A stretch of DNA of 64,000 nucleotides from Bacteroides sp. 43_108 (GCA_001915545.1 MNQS01000009.1:40707-104706); one strand, 5' to 3'. Positions 47,383 through 57,024 are shown, counted from the first letter of the stretch. Numbers and translations are program-made. Notes: generated by a model from the letters alone, not told the origin.

Positions 47383-47408
47383 CATCGGATAAGATACCGA
47401 TGTTTTTT
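47383..47408 (+). terminator. Terminator after the CHU_C-domain gene
   Basis: Stem CATCGG (47383-47388) / CCGATG (47397-47402) followed by six T's. Confidence 0.65.
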
Positions 47409-47457
47409 CAGATATATTATGATACGTAAACCGTTGTGGATGTTTTAGGATTTTGAT

Positions 47458-50292
47458 ATGAATGAAACTGATAATATAAATGTACTGGGTGCCAGAGTTC
47501 ACAATCTAAAGGACGTAGATGTAAGCATCCCTAGAAATAGCCTGACTGTCATTACCGGACTGAGCGGAAGCGGCAAATCATCGCTTGCCTTCGACACTGT
47601 ATTTGCCGAGGGACAGAGACGATATGTTGAAACGTTTTCTGCATATGTAAGGAAATTCCTTGGCGGTCTTGAAAGACCGGACGTTGACAAGATTACCGGA
47701 CTCGGACCAGTCATAAGCATTGAACAGAAAACAACAAACAAGAATCCACGATCTACAGTAGGCACAACTACTGAAATATATGACTACTTGCGTTTGCTTT
47801 TCGCCAGGGCATCCGAAGCCTATTCCTACAAAACAGGTGAAAAGATGGTCAAGTATACCGAAGAGCAGATTGTGGAACTCATTGTCAAGGAATACGAGGG
47901 ACGACGTGTTCTTATTCTTGCACCTATGGTTAAATCAAGAAAAGGACACTACAAGGAACTATTTGAAACAGTACGCAGAAAAGGATATCTGTATGTGCGC
48001 ATTGATGGCGAAGTGACAGAAGTTATGCCTGGAATGAAGGTGGACAGATACAAGAATCACGATATTGAAGTAGTAATAGACAAGCTGGCAGTCAGTGCGA
48101 AGGATTGTGAGCGGTTGAGAAAAAGTGTATCAACAGCAATGGTCCAAGGCGAAGGCATGATTCTGTTGCTTGACAAGGAAAGCGGAAAGGCAAAATATTA
48201 CTCCAAAAGGCTCATGTGTCCAACCACAGGCATAAGCTACAAGGAACCAGCTCCAAATTCTTTTTCCTTCAATTCTCCGCAAGGTGCATGTCCACGATGC
48301 AAAGGACTTGGATATGTTACACTTGTCGATGAAGACAAAATGATTGTGGACAGAAAATTGTCCATACATGAAGGCGCTCTGGCTCCATTAGGAAAGTTCA
48401 GAAACACTATGATATTCTGGCAAATAGCTTCACTGCTAGAGAACTACGACTGTACACTTAAGACTCCGGTCGAAGATTTGCCCGAAGAGGCTCTTCACGA
48501 CATAATATACGGTTCAGACGAAAGAATAAGAATTGAAGCCAAGCTCGTACATACAACAAGTGATTTCTATACGACATACGACGGCATTGTAAAATACATA
48601 CAGCAGCTTCGCGACAGTGAGGCATCGGCTTCCGCACAAAAATGGGCAGAATCATTCGACAAGATTGCTGTATGTCCGGAATGTCACGGTCAGAAACTCA
48701 ATCGTGAGGCTTTGCAGTTCAAGATTGCAGGCAAAAACATTTACGAACTGGCAGAAATGGATATATGCGACCTTTACAAATGGGTCAACAATGTCGTGCC
48801 AGAACTTTCTGAAAAGCAACGTGTCATATCAGCTGAGATATTCAAGGAGATAAAATCAAGATTGAAATTTCTGCTCGATGTTGGACTGGATTATCTCTCG
48901 CTCAACAGAACATCTGTAAGCCTTTCAGGAGGTGAAAGCCAGAGAATCAGGCTAGCCACTCAAATAGGATCACAGCTGGTAAATGTAATATACATTCTTG
49001 ATGAACCTAGTATCGGACTACACCAACGCGATAATGTACGTCTGATTAATTCGCTGAAAACGCTTAGAGATGAAGGCAATACAGTAATTGTCGTAGAACA
49101 CGACAAGGACATGATGCTCAACGCAGACTACATTGTAGACATGGGTCCTAAAGCAGGAAGACTTGGCGGTGAAGTTGTTTTTCAAGGTACTCCGGAGGAG
49201 ATGCTGAAGACCGACACCATGACATCAAGATATCTCAACGGTAAATCGCGCATCGAAATTCCTAAAGTCAGAAGAACCGGTAACGGTAAGAAAATCAGCA
49301 TAAAAGGTGCATGCGGAAACAATCTCAAGAATGTCGACGTAGATTTTCCGTTAGGTGTGCTTATATGCGTTACGGGTGTCAGCGGAAGTGGAAAATCTAC
49401 TTTGATAAACGACACACTTCAGCCAATTTTGGCAAAACATTTTTATAGGGCACTGCGTGAACCGCTTAAATACGAAAGCATTGAAGGACTGGAGAATATC
49501 GACAAAGTGGTGAATGTTGACCAGTCTCCATTAGGAAGAACTCCAAGATCGAATCCAGCTACTTATACAGGAGTTTTCAATGACATACGTGCTCTGTTTG
49601 CAGAAATGCCGGAAGCTAAAGTCCGCGGATACGGTCCTGGCAGATTCTCTTTTAACGTTTCTGGCGGCAGATGCGAAATTTGTGGAGGAAACGGCTATAA
49701 GACCATTGAAATGAATTTCCTACCTGATGTGCTCGTGCCGTGTGAAGCATGCCACGGCAAACGCTACAACAGAGAGACACTCGAAGTGCGTTTCAAAGGA
49801 AAATCAATATCCGATGTTCTCGACATGACAATCAATCAGGCTGTAGAATTTTTTGAAAATCAGCCTTCAATCATTAACAAGATAAAAGTGTTGCAGGACG
49901 TAGGACTCGGATATATTAAACTGGGTCAACCGTCAACTACACTGTCTGGAGGCGAAAGCCAGAGAGTCAAACTGGCAACAGAACTAAGCAAACGCGATAC
50001 CGGGCGAACTCTCTATATCTTGGATGAGCCTACAACCGGTCTGCACTTCGAAGACATCAGGGTACTTATGAACGTACTCAACAGACTGGTAGAGAAAGGC
50101 AACACGGTCATTGTAATAGAACATAATCTTGATGTCATTAAAATGGCTGACTATATCATCGACATGGGTCCAGAAGGCGGACAGGGTGGAGGACAATTGC
50201 TGACAGCAGGTACTCCTGAAGAGGTTGCAAAAAGCAATGTAGGCTTCACATCAGAATTTATTGCACAAGTATTAGAGGAGGAATCGAAATGA
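47458..50292 (+). CDS. uvrA: Excinuclease ABC subunit A
   Basis: A 944-residue nucleotide-excision-repair damage sensor, the standard UvrA length. It has two ABC ATPase cassettes: Walker A GLSGSGKSS in the first and GVSGSGKST in the second, with LSGGESQRIRLATQ and LSGGESQRVKLATE signatures and Walker B segments 'IYILDEPSIGLH' and 'LYILDEPTTGLH'. Zinc-binding Cys motifs are CPRCKGLGY plus CPECHGQ in the first half and CEICGGNG plus CEACHGKR in the second. It overlaps the start of a lipoprotein gene by 4 nt (ATGA), which is an uncommon partner for uvrA. Confidence 0.97.
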   Translation: MNETDNINVLGARVHNLKDVDVSIPRNSLTVITGLSGSGKSSLAFDTVFAEGQRRYVETFSAYVRKFLGGLERPDVDKITGLGPVISIEQKTTNKNPRSTVGTTTEIYDYLRLLFARASEAYSYKTGEKMVKYTEEQIVELIVKEYEGRRVLILAPMVKSRKGHYKELFETVRRKGYLYVRIDGEVTEVMPGMKVDRYKNHDIEVVIDKLAVSAKDCERLRKSVSTAMVQGEGMILLLDKESGKAKYYSKRLMCPTTGISYKEPAPNSFSFNSPQGACPRCKGLGYVTLVDEDKMIVDRKLSIHEGALAPLGKFRNTMIFWQIASLLENYDCTLKTPVEDLPEEALHDIIYGSDERIRIEAKLVHTTSDFYTTYDGIVKYIQQLRDSEASASAQKWAESFDKIAVCPECHGQKLNREALQFKIAGKNIYELAEMDICDLYKWVNNVVPELSEKQRVISAEIFKEIKSRLKFLLDVGLDYLSLNRTSVSLSGGESQRIRLATQIGSQLVNVIYILDEPSIGLHQRDNVRLINSLKTLRDEGNTVIVVEHDKDMMLNADYIVDMGPKAGRLGGEVVFQGTPEEMLKTDTMTSRYLNGKSRIEIPKVRRTGNGKKISIKGACGNNLKNVDVDFPLGVLICVTGVSGSGKSTLINDTLQPILAKHFYRALREPLKYESIEGLENIDKVVNVDQSPLGRTPRSNPATYTGVFNDIRALFAEMPEAKVRGYGPGRFSFNVSGGRCEICGGNGYKTIEMNFLPDVLVPCEACHGKRYNRETLEVRFKGKSISDVLDMTINQAVEFFENQPSIINKIKVLQDVGLGYIKLGQPSTTLSGGESQRVKLATELSKRDTGRTLYILDEPTTGLHFEDIRVLMNVLNRLVEKGNTVIVIEHNLDVIKMADYIIDMGPEGGQGGGQLLTAGTPEEVAKSNVGFTSEFIAQVLEEESK

Positions 50293-50873
50293 AGCGCCTG
50301 ATATATTTTCCTGTATTCTTTCTGGCATCTATGAGTTTAACCAACTGTGGCCAGAACAACAGCAGTGCAAAGATATACGACACCATTGCGACAGACACAA
50401 TTGTAGAGGACGTTGACATATCTCTGTATGGCATCGTCCTCGAGCGCTCGTCAGCAAACATGTTGTACATAACCGCATACGAGGATATAGATACGTTCGG
50501 AATCGATTTGTCAGGAGCATCATTGTACGGCAACATTCAAACAGGAGACAGTGTTGCCGTAACCCTTAAATCCGAATATGTCGCTGAAAATGTCATAGAC
50601 ATATCAGACTTATGCCATAAATGGACAAGTTCGGACACTGCAGGAATTGAAAATGGTTATGCAAAGTTTTCTGAAGACAGAAAGCTCGACTACAAGGTCG
50701 GAGGACAATCATTATATGTTTCTTGGGAATTGATGAACGGAAAACTTCAGCTTAAAAAAGCCGATAAAAGCAAAGTCGACTTCATAATAAAAAAACTTTC
50801 GAACGACTCACTGATAATCTCTTCTGGAAATAAAATTTTTAGATTTGGGAAAGCCGAAACAAGCGAAATTTAA
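50289..50873 (+). CDS. Lipoprotein of unknown function, coupled to uvrA
   Basis: A 194-residue predicted lipoprotein: the signal FPVFFLASMSLTNC ends in a lipobox Cys near residue 20. The mature part is beta-rich ('SLYGIVLERSSANMLYI', 'GQSLYVSWELMNGKLQLK') and shows an alternating pattern of short strands that would fit a lipocalin-like or similar small barrel, but I recognise no family. It overlaps uvrA by 4 nt and is therefore translationally coupled to it, although a functional tie between a DNA-repair ATPase and an envelope lipoprotein is not obvious. It ends the unit. Confidence 0.72.
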   Translation: MKRLIYFPVFFLASMSLTNCGQNNSSAKIYDTIATDTIVEDVDISLYGIVLERSSANMLYITAYEDIDTFGIDLSGASLYGNIQTGDSVAVTLKSEYVAENVIDISDLCHKWTSSDTAGIENGYAKFSEDRKLDYKVGGQSLYVSWELMNGKLQLKKADKSKVDFIIKKLSNDSLIISSGNKIFRFGKAETSEI

Positions 50874-50959
50874 TTTTGTAAATGTAATTACAGGTTTGAC
50901 AGCGAAACAATGACGTAAATGCTAATGCCTTGTTCAAAAACATAATAAAATTTAATCAA

Positions 50960-50991
50960 TTTGTTTGGGTTGACAGTTATAGCTACTTTTG
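50960..50991 (+). promoter_or_regulatory. Complete promoter, TTTG-N20-TACTTTTG, of the MORN gene
   Basis: TTTG at 50960-50963 and TACTTTTG at 50984-50991 with a 20-bp spacer, a full Bacteroidota sigma-ABfr type promoter. Transcription would begin near 50998, about 20 nt before the ATG at 51018. Confidence 0.65.
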
Positions 50992-51017
50992 TATGATAAA
51001 TTGAAATTTTGAAAATA

Positions 51018-52142
51018 ATGAAACACATATATAGAAAGCTGTTTGTAGGGTTGTTATTAATTACATCTGCAGCAGAAATCAGTGCGCAAAAAATAGTAAT
51101 TGGCAATTATACTTTTAAAGACAAGGCCGCTTATTACGGTGAACTGGAAGGCGGTAAACCCAACGGTAAGGGCAAGACAAAATTTGCCAACGGAGACCAA
51201 TATGAAGGCGAATACGTAAAAGGCAAGCGTCAGGGTTTTGGTACATATACATTTACTGACGGTGAGAAATATGAAGGCCAATGGTTCCAGGACCACCAGC
51301 ATGGGCGCGGTATATATTATTTTGCCAACAACAACAAATATGACGGATTGTGGTATTGCGACTATCAGGAAGGCGAAGGTGTGATGGAATACTACAACGG
51401 CGACAGATATATTGGCAATTGGTCACAGGATAAGCGAAACGGCAAAGGCAAATATATTTGGGCTAACGGCGTAATGTATGACGGGGAATGGAAAGATGAC
51501 AAGAAATCCGGCAAAGGTTTCTTCGACTGGAAAGACGGTTCTTCATACAACGGCGAAATGGACAACGATATGCGCAACGGATTCGGAACCTATATATATG
51601 CCAACGGAGATAAGTATGTAGGCAACTGGAAAGACAATCTCATGGACGGAAAAGGCATATATTATTTCAAGAATGGCGACAAGTATGAAGGTGATTACGA
51701 AAGCGGAGAAAGAACCGGACAAGGCATATTCACATATGCAGACGGAAGAAAATACGTAGGATTCTTCAAAAACGGCCTTATGGACGGGTTCGGCACATAC
51801 AACTGGCTCGACGGCTCAAAATACGAAGGATATTGGAAGGAAAACAAACAGAACGGTCGCGGAAAATATATTTCCGAAAGCGGAGATGTATATGATGGCG
51901 AATGGGCTGAAGGAGAGATGAATGGCGAAGGTGTTCTGAGAATGAGCGACGGCACAAAATTCAAAGGAACATTCAAGAACGGCATGAGAAACGGAAAAGG
52001 TATCGAGGAAAAAGACGGTGTGCGATTTGAAGGCAGCTATGTCAACGATATTAAAGACGGGCCATTCGTTGAAAAGGACAGCAATGGAAGTATAATAAGA
52101 AAAGGTTATTATAAACACGGAATTGTAGAGGTGGCACATTGA
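51018..52142 (+). CDS. Secreted MORN-repeat protein
   Basis: A 374-residue protein starting at ATG 51018; an alternative TTG nine nucleotides upstream is less likely. A signal peptide (KHIYRKLFVGLLLITSAAEISA-Q) is followed by about 13-14 MORN repeats of 23 residues with the pattern Y-x-G-x-W/Y-x5-G-x-G ('YEGEYVKGKRQGFG', 'YEGQWFQDHQHGRG', 'YIGNWSQDKRNGKG', 'YVGNWKDNLMDGKG', and so on) covering nearly the whole mature protein. MORN repeats form a beta-hairpin rod and in eukaryotes can bind phosphoinositides; the bacterial role is unknown. Periplasmic or outer-membrane associated. The inositol-monophosphatase-family gene follows 33 nt later and is probably cotranscribed. Confidence 0.88.
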   Translation: MKHIYRKLFVGLLLITSAAEISAQKIVIGNYTFKDKAAYYGELEGGKPNGKGKTKFANGDQYEGEYVKGKRQGFGTYTFTDGEKYEGQWFQDHQHGRGIYYFANNNKYDGLWYCDYQEGEGVMEYYNGDRYIGNWSQDKRNGKGKYIWANGVMYDGEWKDDKKSGKGFFDWKDGSSYNGEMDNDMRNGFGTYIYANGDKYVGNWKDNLMDGKGIYYFKNGDKYEGDYESGERTGQGIFTYADGRKYVGFFKNGLMDGFGTYNWLDGSKYEGYWKENKQNGRGKYISESGDVYDGEWAEGEMNGEGVLRMSDGTKFKGTFKNGMRNGKGIEEKDGVRFEGSYVNDIKDGPFVEKDSNGSIIRKGYYKHGIVEVAH

Positions 52143-52175
52143 TGTGTCATCTCTTTTTTAGTTTTACAGAATATT

Positions 52176-52988
52176 ATGGACAAGACGACAATAGAACATC
52201 TCACAGAAGAGGTCAAAAAACTTGCAATCGAGGCTGGAAACTTTCTTGTTGAACAAAGAAAGTCATTCGATAGAAGCAAAGTAGAGAACAAACGAAGCCA
52301 CGATTATGTGAGCTACGTTGACAAAGAATCAGAAAAAATGATTGTATCACGCTTGAAAGAGCTTCTACCGGAAGCAGGATTCATTGCAGAAGAAGGCACG
52401 CAAGGACGCAACGGAGAGGATCTATTCTGGACTGTTGATCCACTGGACGGTACAACCAATTTCATACATGATAATGCACCGTACTGCGTCAGCATTGCAC
52501 TATGCGACAAATCCGAAGCTCTACTTGGTGTCGTATACGAATGTTGCAAAAAAGAACTGTTTTGGGCCAATAAATACGGTGAAGCATACCTGAACGACAA
52601 GCCTATAAAGGTATCAGAAATTGCAGAAATGGATAATGCATTCATTGAATTAGGATTCCCATACGACTCAGAAAACACAGGAAAGATGATGCCGGAATTA
52701 GCCAAGCGCTTATATGGCAACGTAGGCGGAATCCGTCTGCAGGGATCAGCTGCAAGCGAACTATGCTACATAGCCTGCGGAAGATTCGAAGCAAGAATTG
52801 AACCTTCGTTAGGTGCATGGGACATAGCCGCAGGTGCTCTCATTCTGAAACAAGCTGGCGGAAAGGTTACAGATTTCCACGGCAATGACATATATTGCGA
52901 TGGAAAAGAAGTCCTGGCCAGCAACGGAAAACTTCACACACATATTAAGAGTATAGTTGAAGACATATTGCAAGGTGAAAAGCAATGA
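52176..52988 (+). CDS. Inositol monophosphatase family protein (SuhB/CysQ-like)
   Basis: A 270-residue Mg-dependent sugar/inositol phosphatase. Its motifs are the metal-site FIAEEGTQG, WTVDPLDGTTNFIH (residues ~88-101) and the closing GAWDIAAGALILKQAGG, all standard for the IMPase superfamily. It would hydrolyse myo-inositol-1-phosphate or a related phosphate such as PAP; the members cannot be separated by eye. Cytoplasmic: no signal peptide. It is 33 nt downstream of the MORN-repeat gene, which makes an inositol-lipid link conceivable but unproven. Confidence 0.88.
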   Translation: MDKTTIEHLTEEVKKLAIEAGNFLVEQRKSFDRSKVENKRSHDYVSYVDKESEKMIVSRLKELLPEAGFIAEEGTQGRNGEDLFWTVDPLDGTTNFIHDNAPYCVSIALCDKSEALLGVVYECCKKELFWANKYGEAYLNDKPIKVSEIAEMDNAFIELGFPYDSENTGKMMPELAKRLYGNVGGIRLQGSAASELCYIACGRFEARIEPSLGAWDIAAGALILKQAGGKVTDFHGNDIYCDGKEVLASNGKLHTHIKSIVEDILQGEKQ

Positions 52989-53027
52989 AATATTGAACGC
53001 ACTTGCAAAGATTTCAGCATTTTATTA

Positions 53028-53035
53028 TATATTTG
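53028..53035 (+). promoter_or_regulatory. -7 box of the yhcH-glgB unit
   Basis: TATATTTG at 53028-53035 with a TTG 22 bp upstream (53003-53005). Start of transcription near 53042, 25 nt before the yhcH-like start. Confidence 0.5.
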
Positions 53036-53066
53036 TGATATTGTTTAACTTAAAAGCTAATAACAT

Positions 53067-53510
53067 ATGGTTCTTGACACGCTCGAAAATCTTGAAAGAT
53101 ACGCATCGCTGAACCCTTTATTTGCTGATGTGGTAGATTTTCTGAAAAAAAATAATATAGCAGAACATGAACAAGGAAAAGTTGTCCTGAAAGAAAACGA
53201 ACTTTTAGTCAACTTCTCAACAGCTTCAGGAAAAAAGGAAAATGAAGCACGACTTGAGACCCATGACAAAATGATTGACATTCAGATTCCTCTGAACTGT
53301 ACGGAAATCATGGGTTATACTCCTAGAACAAAACTTCCTGCAGAGACCTACAACCCGGTCAAGGACATAACTTTTTATAATGGACCGGCAGAGCAATATA
53401 TCAAAGTTGAGCCAGGTATGTTCGCTATATTCTTTCCTGAAGACGGACATGCTCCATGCATATCTGATGAAAAAGAAATAAAGAAGGTTATTTTTAAAGT
53501 ATTGGCATAA
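53067..53510 (+). CDS. YhcH/YjgK/YiaL family protein (cupin-like, sugar metabolism)
   Basis: A 147-residue cytoplasmic protein of the YhcH/DUF386 family, beta-sandwich proteins found in sialic-acid and other sugar operons. The signatures visible are 'ARLETHDKMIDIQIPLNCTEIMGY' and FFPEDGHAPCIS with the conserved Glu, Asp and His that may bind metal. Proposed roles in the family are sugar anomerase or processing of sialic-acid intermediates; none is settled. It is 10 nt upstream of glgB and shares its promoter. Confidence 0.82.
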   Translation: MVLDTLENLERYASLNPLFADVVDFLKKNNIAEHEQGKVVLKENELLVNFSTASGKKENEARLETHDKMIDIQIPLNCTEIMGYTPRTKLPAETYNPVKDITFYNGPAEQYIKVEPGMFAIFFPEDGHAPCISDEKEIKKVIFKVLA

Positions 53511-53520
53511 ATTTAATAAT

Positions 53521-55659
53521 ATGGCAAAGAAAACTGTAACAAAGGCCGAAGCTTCAAAAAAAGAAGAAGCAAAGACAACTGTTAGAAAAAGCAGAACAGC
53601 AACTGCATCAACAGCAAGAAAAACACAGGCAAAGAGCAAGCAGCTTGACCTCATCAAGAATGACAAGTGGCTTGAACCTTACGAGGGGGCTATAAATGGA
53701 CGTCATCAGCATGTATTGGACAAGATTAACGAACTGACAAACGGAGGAAAGCAGACATTGACTGATTTTGCTTCCGGATATCTTTATTTTGGACTTCACA
53801 AGACAGACAAAGGGTGGGTGCTTCGCGAATGGGCACCTAACGCTACTGAAATATACATGATAGGCGACTTCAACGATTGGAGAGAAGTTAAGGACTATCG
53901 CATGTACAAACTCGACAACGGAATATGGGAAATAAAGCTGAAGCCGAACGCTATCAAACACGGCGACCTTTACAAGCTTAAGGTTCACTGGTACGGTGGA
54001 GAAGGCGAACGCATTCCTGCATGGTGCAACAGAGTTGTACAGGATGATACAACAAAAATATTTTCAGCTCAAGTGTGGGCACCAGAAAATCCGTATCAGT
54101 TCAAAAAGAAAAACTTCAAGCCTAACACTTCACCTCTGCTGATTTACGAGTGCCACATCGGTATGGCCCAGGATGCCGAAAAAGTCGGCACATATACAGA
54201 ATTCAAAGACAACATTCTGCCTAGAATCATTAAGGATGGATACAACTGCATCCAGATCATGGCCGTAGCAGAACATCCTTATTATGGAAGTTTCGGATAC
54301 CACGTAAGCAATTTCTTTGCACCATCCAGCCGTTTCGGAACTCCTGACGAATTGAAGGAACTCATTGACGAAGCTCACAAGCACGGCATTGCAGTAATAA
54401 TGGACATTGTTCATTCACACGCTGTAAAGAATGAGATTGAAGGACTTGGAAACTTTGCCGGCGACAAATGCCAGTATTTCTATCAAGGCGACAGAAGAGA
54501 ACATCCGGCTTGGGACTCTCTCTGCTTCGATTATGGAAAGAATGAAGTGCTTCATTATCTCCTGAGCAACTGCAAATATTGGCTTGAAGAATTCAATTTC
54601 GACGGATTCAGATTTGACGGCGTTACTTCAATGCTTTATTACAGCCACGGTTTGGGCGAGAGCTTCGGAAGTTACGGTGACTACTATAACGGCCATGAAG
54701 ACGACAATGCTATATGCTATCTCACTCTTGCCAACATTCTTATACATGAAGTAAAGCCTAAGGCCATCACGATAGCAGAAGAAGTATCCGGCATGCCAGG
54801 ACTTGCGGCTCCATTCAAGAGCGGCGGATACGGATTCGACTACAGAATGGCTATGAATATCCCAGACTATTGGATCAAGACCATAAAAGAGCAACAGGAC
54901 GAAAATTGGAAGCCTAGCTCAATGTTCTGGGAGACAACAAACAGAAGAGCAGATGAAAAGACCATCAGCTATGCAGAGAGTCATGACCAGGCGCTGGTAG
55001 GCGACAAGACCATCATATTCAGACTTATTGATGCCGACATGTATTGGCACTTCAAGAAAGGTGATGAAAATCTTACTGTAACCAGAGGTATCGCTCTCCA
55101 CAAGATGATAAGATTGCTCACAGCTTCAACCATCAACGGAGGATATCTGAACTTTATGGGAAATGAATTCGGACATCCAGAGTGGATAGATTTCCCACGC
55201 GAAGGAAACGGATGGAGCTACAAATACGCAAGAAGACAGTGGAATCTTGTAGACAATCATGAGCTGTGCTACCATTACCTTGGTGATTTCGACGAAGCAA
55301 TGATCAAGTTGATCGGTTCTGAAAAGAATTTCCAGAAGAGTCCAGTTGTTGAAGTTTGGCATAACGACGGCGATCAGATTCTTGCATTCTCAAGAAACGA
55401 CCTGTTGTTCATTTTTAATTTCAGCCCTACAAAATCATACGTTGACTATGGATTCATTGTTCCTCAGGGTGTCTACGACGTTGTACTCAACACTGATGCT
55501 AAGATTTTCGGAGGTAACGATCTGGCTGATGACAGCGTAAGACATTTCACCAACTATGATCCTCTATACGAGAAAGACAACAAAGGATGGCTGAAGATAT
55601 ACATTCCAGCCAGAAGTGCTGTAGTTCTAAGAAAAGCAAAAGAAACTGATGATAAATAA
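53521..55659 (+). CDS. glgB: 1,4-alpha-glucan branching enzyme (GH13_8-like) with basic N-terminal extension
   Basis: A 712-residue glycogen branching enzyme. It has a CBM48 domain ('WVLREWAPNATEIYMIGDFNDW'), the GH13 barrel with VMDIVHSHA, the nucleophile Asp in GFRFDGVTS, the acid Glu in TIAEEVSG and AESHDQALVGDKT (transition-state Asp), and a C-terminal beta domain. Sequence features, such as DSLCFDYGKNEVLHYLLSN, point to the eukaryote-like GH13_8 subfamily found in Bacteroidota. The first ~42 residues are a Lys/Ala/Thr/Arg-rich tail absent from usual branching enzymes. It is 10 nt after the YhcH-like gene; a membrane-protein gene overlaps its 3' end by 11 nt. Confidence 0.94.
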   Translation: MAKKTVTKAEASKKEEAKTTVRKSRTATASTARKTQAKSKQLDLIKNDKWLEPYEGAINGRHQHVLDKINELTNGGKQTLTDFASGYLYFGLHKTDKGWVLREWAPNATEIYMIGDFNDWREVKDYRMYKLDNGIWEIKLKPNAIKHGDLYKLKVHWYGGEGERIPAWCNRVVQDDTTKIFSAQVWAPENPYQFKKKNFKPNTSPLLIYECHIGMAQDAEKVGTYTEFKDNILPRIIKDGYNCIQIMAVAEHPYYGSFGYHVSNFFAPSSRFGTPDELKELIDEAHKHGIAVIMDIVHSHAVKNEIEGLGNFAGDKCQYFYQGDRREHPAWDSLCFDYGKNEVLHYLLSNCKYWLEEFNFDGFRFDGVTSMLYYSHGLGESFGSYGDYYNGHEDDNAICYLTLANILIHEVKPKAITIAEEVSGMPGLAAPFKSGGYGFDYRMAMNIPDYWIKTIKEQQDENWKPSSMFWETTNRRADEKTISYAESHDQALVGDKTIIFRLIDADMYWHFKKGDENLTVTRGIALHKMIRLLTASTINGGYLNFMGNEFGHPEWIDFPREGNGWSYKYARRQWNLVDNHELCYHYLGDFDEAMIKLIGSEKNFQKSPVVEVWHNDGDQILAFSRNDLLFIFNFSPTKSYVDYGFIVPQGVYDVVLNTDAKIFGGNDLADDSVRHFTNYDPLYEKDNKGWLKIYIPARSAVVLRKAKETDDK

Positions 55660-56818
55660 TTCAAAACCTTTATTTGAGAATGCCGCAAGAATACTTTCCG
55701 TTTCTTGCGGTGTTCTATTTGTTCTTTTTTCATTCTTATATCTCTACAAGATACAAGGTGAAATGCTGGCCGAAGCTCAATTTGTATTTTCTAAAGGAGT
55801 TACGACCTATTCCATACTCATAGGAGCAATAGTAATAACACTTATCCTATCTTTACTGCAATTTGTTGTACAGCTGATTGCAAAAATTCCGACAAGGTGG
55901 TACTCACTTTCATTTTTCCCATCTTTTCTCATCTTAACTATACTGACAGACATCAACAGAAAAGTATTTGATGATTTCACCTTCGGCGCATGGATATGGA
56001 TAGTTCCTGTATTGCTCGCAGTTTATATTCTGGCAATATATTGGCTAAAAAAAATACCTGAAAGCAACAGCGACAAGGAGCACGGAAATATATATGCCCT
56101 TCTATGGCCTAATTATCTCATATTCTTGGCTATGTGCGTGGGAACAGGAAGTCTTCAGGGAGCTCCTGACGTATATCATTACGAACTTCGTACCGAACGT
56201 CTCATTCTTGACGGCAAATACGAAGAAGCTTTGACTGTGGGCAAGAAATCACTTTCTTCAAGCAGAAGATTGACAGAACTTAGAGCCTTTGCAATGGCAA
56301 AGAACGGCCAGTTGGGCGAATCACTATTCGAGTATCCACAATATTACGGCTCAGCAGGTTTGCTTGACATCAATGATACACTTTCACACTACAGGTTGTC
56401 GGTACAGGAAATATGCCGTTCATTGGGAGCCTACTGCGGCAAATCAATAAAGACAACCGATGAATACCTCAATTTGATGATTGACAACGATACAGCCTGC
56501 TCGCAGCCACTAGGAGACTATTACCTTTGTACTCTGCTTCTTAAGAAAGATTTGAAAGCTTTTGCTTCAACGTTGCTTAAATACTATCATAACAGTGATT
56601 CATTGCCAAAGGCGTATGGTGAAGCTGTACTCCTACTGCCCGACAGTTGCGACTCTTTGAGAATTATGGCAGACACAGCGCTGATTTCCCAATACAAGGA
56701 ATACAACCTCTTGAAAAGTGAATATACAAATCCGACAGAAAAGATAAACAAGGCAAGAAGGAAATTCGGGAAAACATATTGGTGGTACTACGACTTTTCC
56801 GATAAAGTATCGAAATAA
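55649..56818 (+). CDS. Polytopic membrane protein of unknown function (DUF6057-like)
   Basis: A 389-residue protein with about four hydrophobic helices in the first 175 residues ('ILSVSCGVLFVLFSFLYLY', 'YSILIGAIVITLILSLLQFVV', 'IWIVPVLLAVYILAIYWL', 'YLIFLAMCVGTGSLQ') followed by a soluble helical-repeat domain that looks TPR-like ('RLILDGKYEEALTVGKKS'). It resembles Bacteroidales membrane proteins annotated DUF6057, but I am not certain. Starts 11 nt before the glgB stop, so it is coupled to it. No function is proposed. The downstream terminator is shared with the convergent Emr operon. Confidence 0.65.
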   Translation: MINNSKPLFENAARILSVSCGVLFVLFSFLYLYKIQGEMLAEAQFVFSKGVTTYSILIGAIVITLILSLLQFVVQLIAKIPTRWYSLSFFPSFLILTILTDINRKVFDDFTFGAWIWIVPVLLAVYILAIYWLKKIPESNSDKEHGNIYALLWPNYLIFLAMCVGTGSLQGAPDVYHYELRTERLILDGKYEEALTVGKKSLSSSRRLTELRAFAMAKNGQLGESLFEYPQYYGSAGLLDINDTLSHYRLSVQEICRSLGAYCGKSIKTTDEYLNLMIDNDTACSQPLGDYYLCTLLLKKDLKAFASTLLKYYHNSDSLPKAYGEAVLLLPDSCDSLRIMADTALISQYKEYNLLKSEYTNPTEKINKARRKFGKTYWWYYDFSDKVSK

Positions 56819-56859
56819 TATCAATAGCAACAACAACCATTTCATTCTATAAAATAAAG

Positions 56860-56910
56860 GTGTCTGTACAGAATCTTCAATTAGATTCTATTGTGCAGAC
56901 ACTTTTTATT
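56860..56910. terminator. Bidirectional terminator between the glgB unit and the Emr-type operon
   Basis: Stem GTGTCTG (56860-56866) / CAGACAC (56896-56902) with an inner AGAATC/GATTCT stem, T-rich on the right and A-rich on the left. Confidence 0.75.
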
Positions 56911-57024
56911 TTAAATTCAAGAGAACAGTAATTCACTTTTCCATTTGCGAATTACAATTACTATACCAAGTTGCAGTTAGATTTTTCGAAATAAGTAAGC
57001 TCATACGGTACTGAAGTGTACTTT

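Noticed and set aside
50440..50450. Further GAGCGCTC copy
   Set aside because: A single 8-mer inside the lipoprotein coding sequence with no 22-bp neighbours; chance occurrence.
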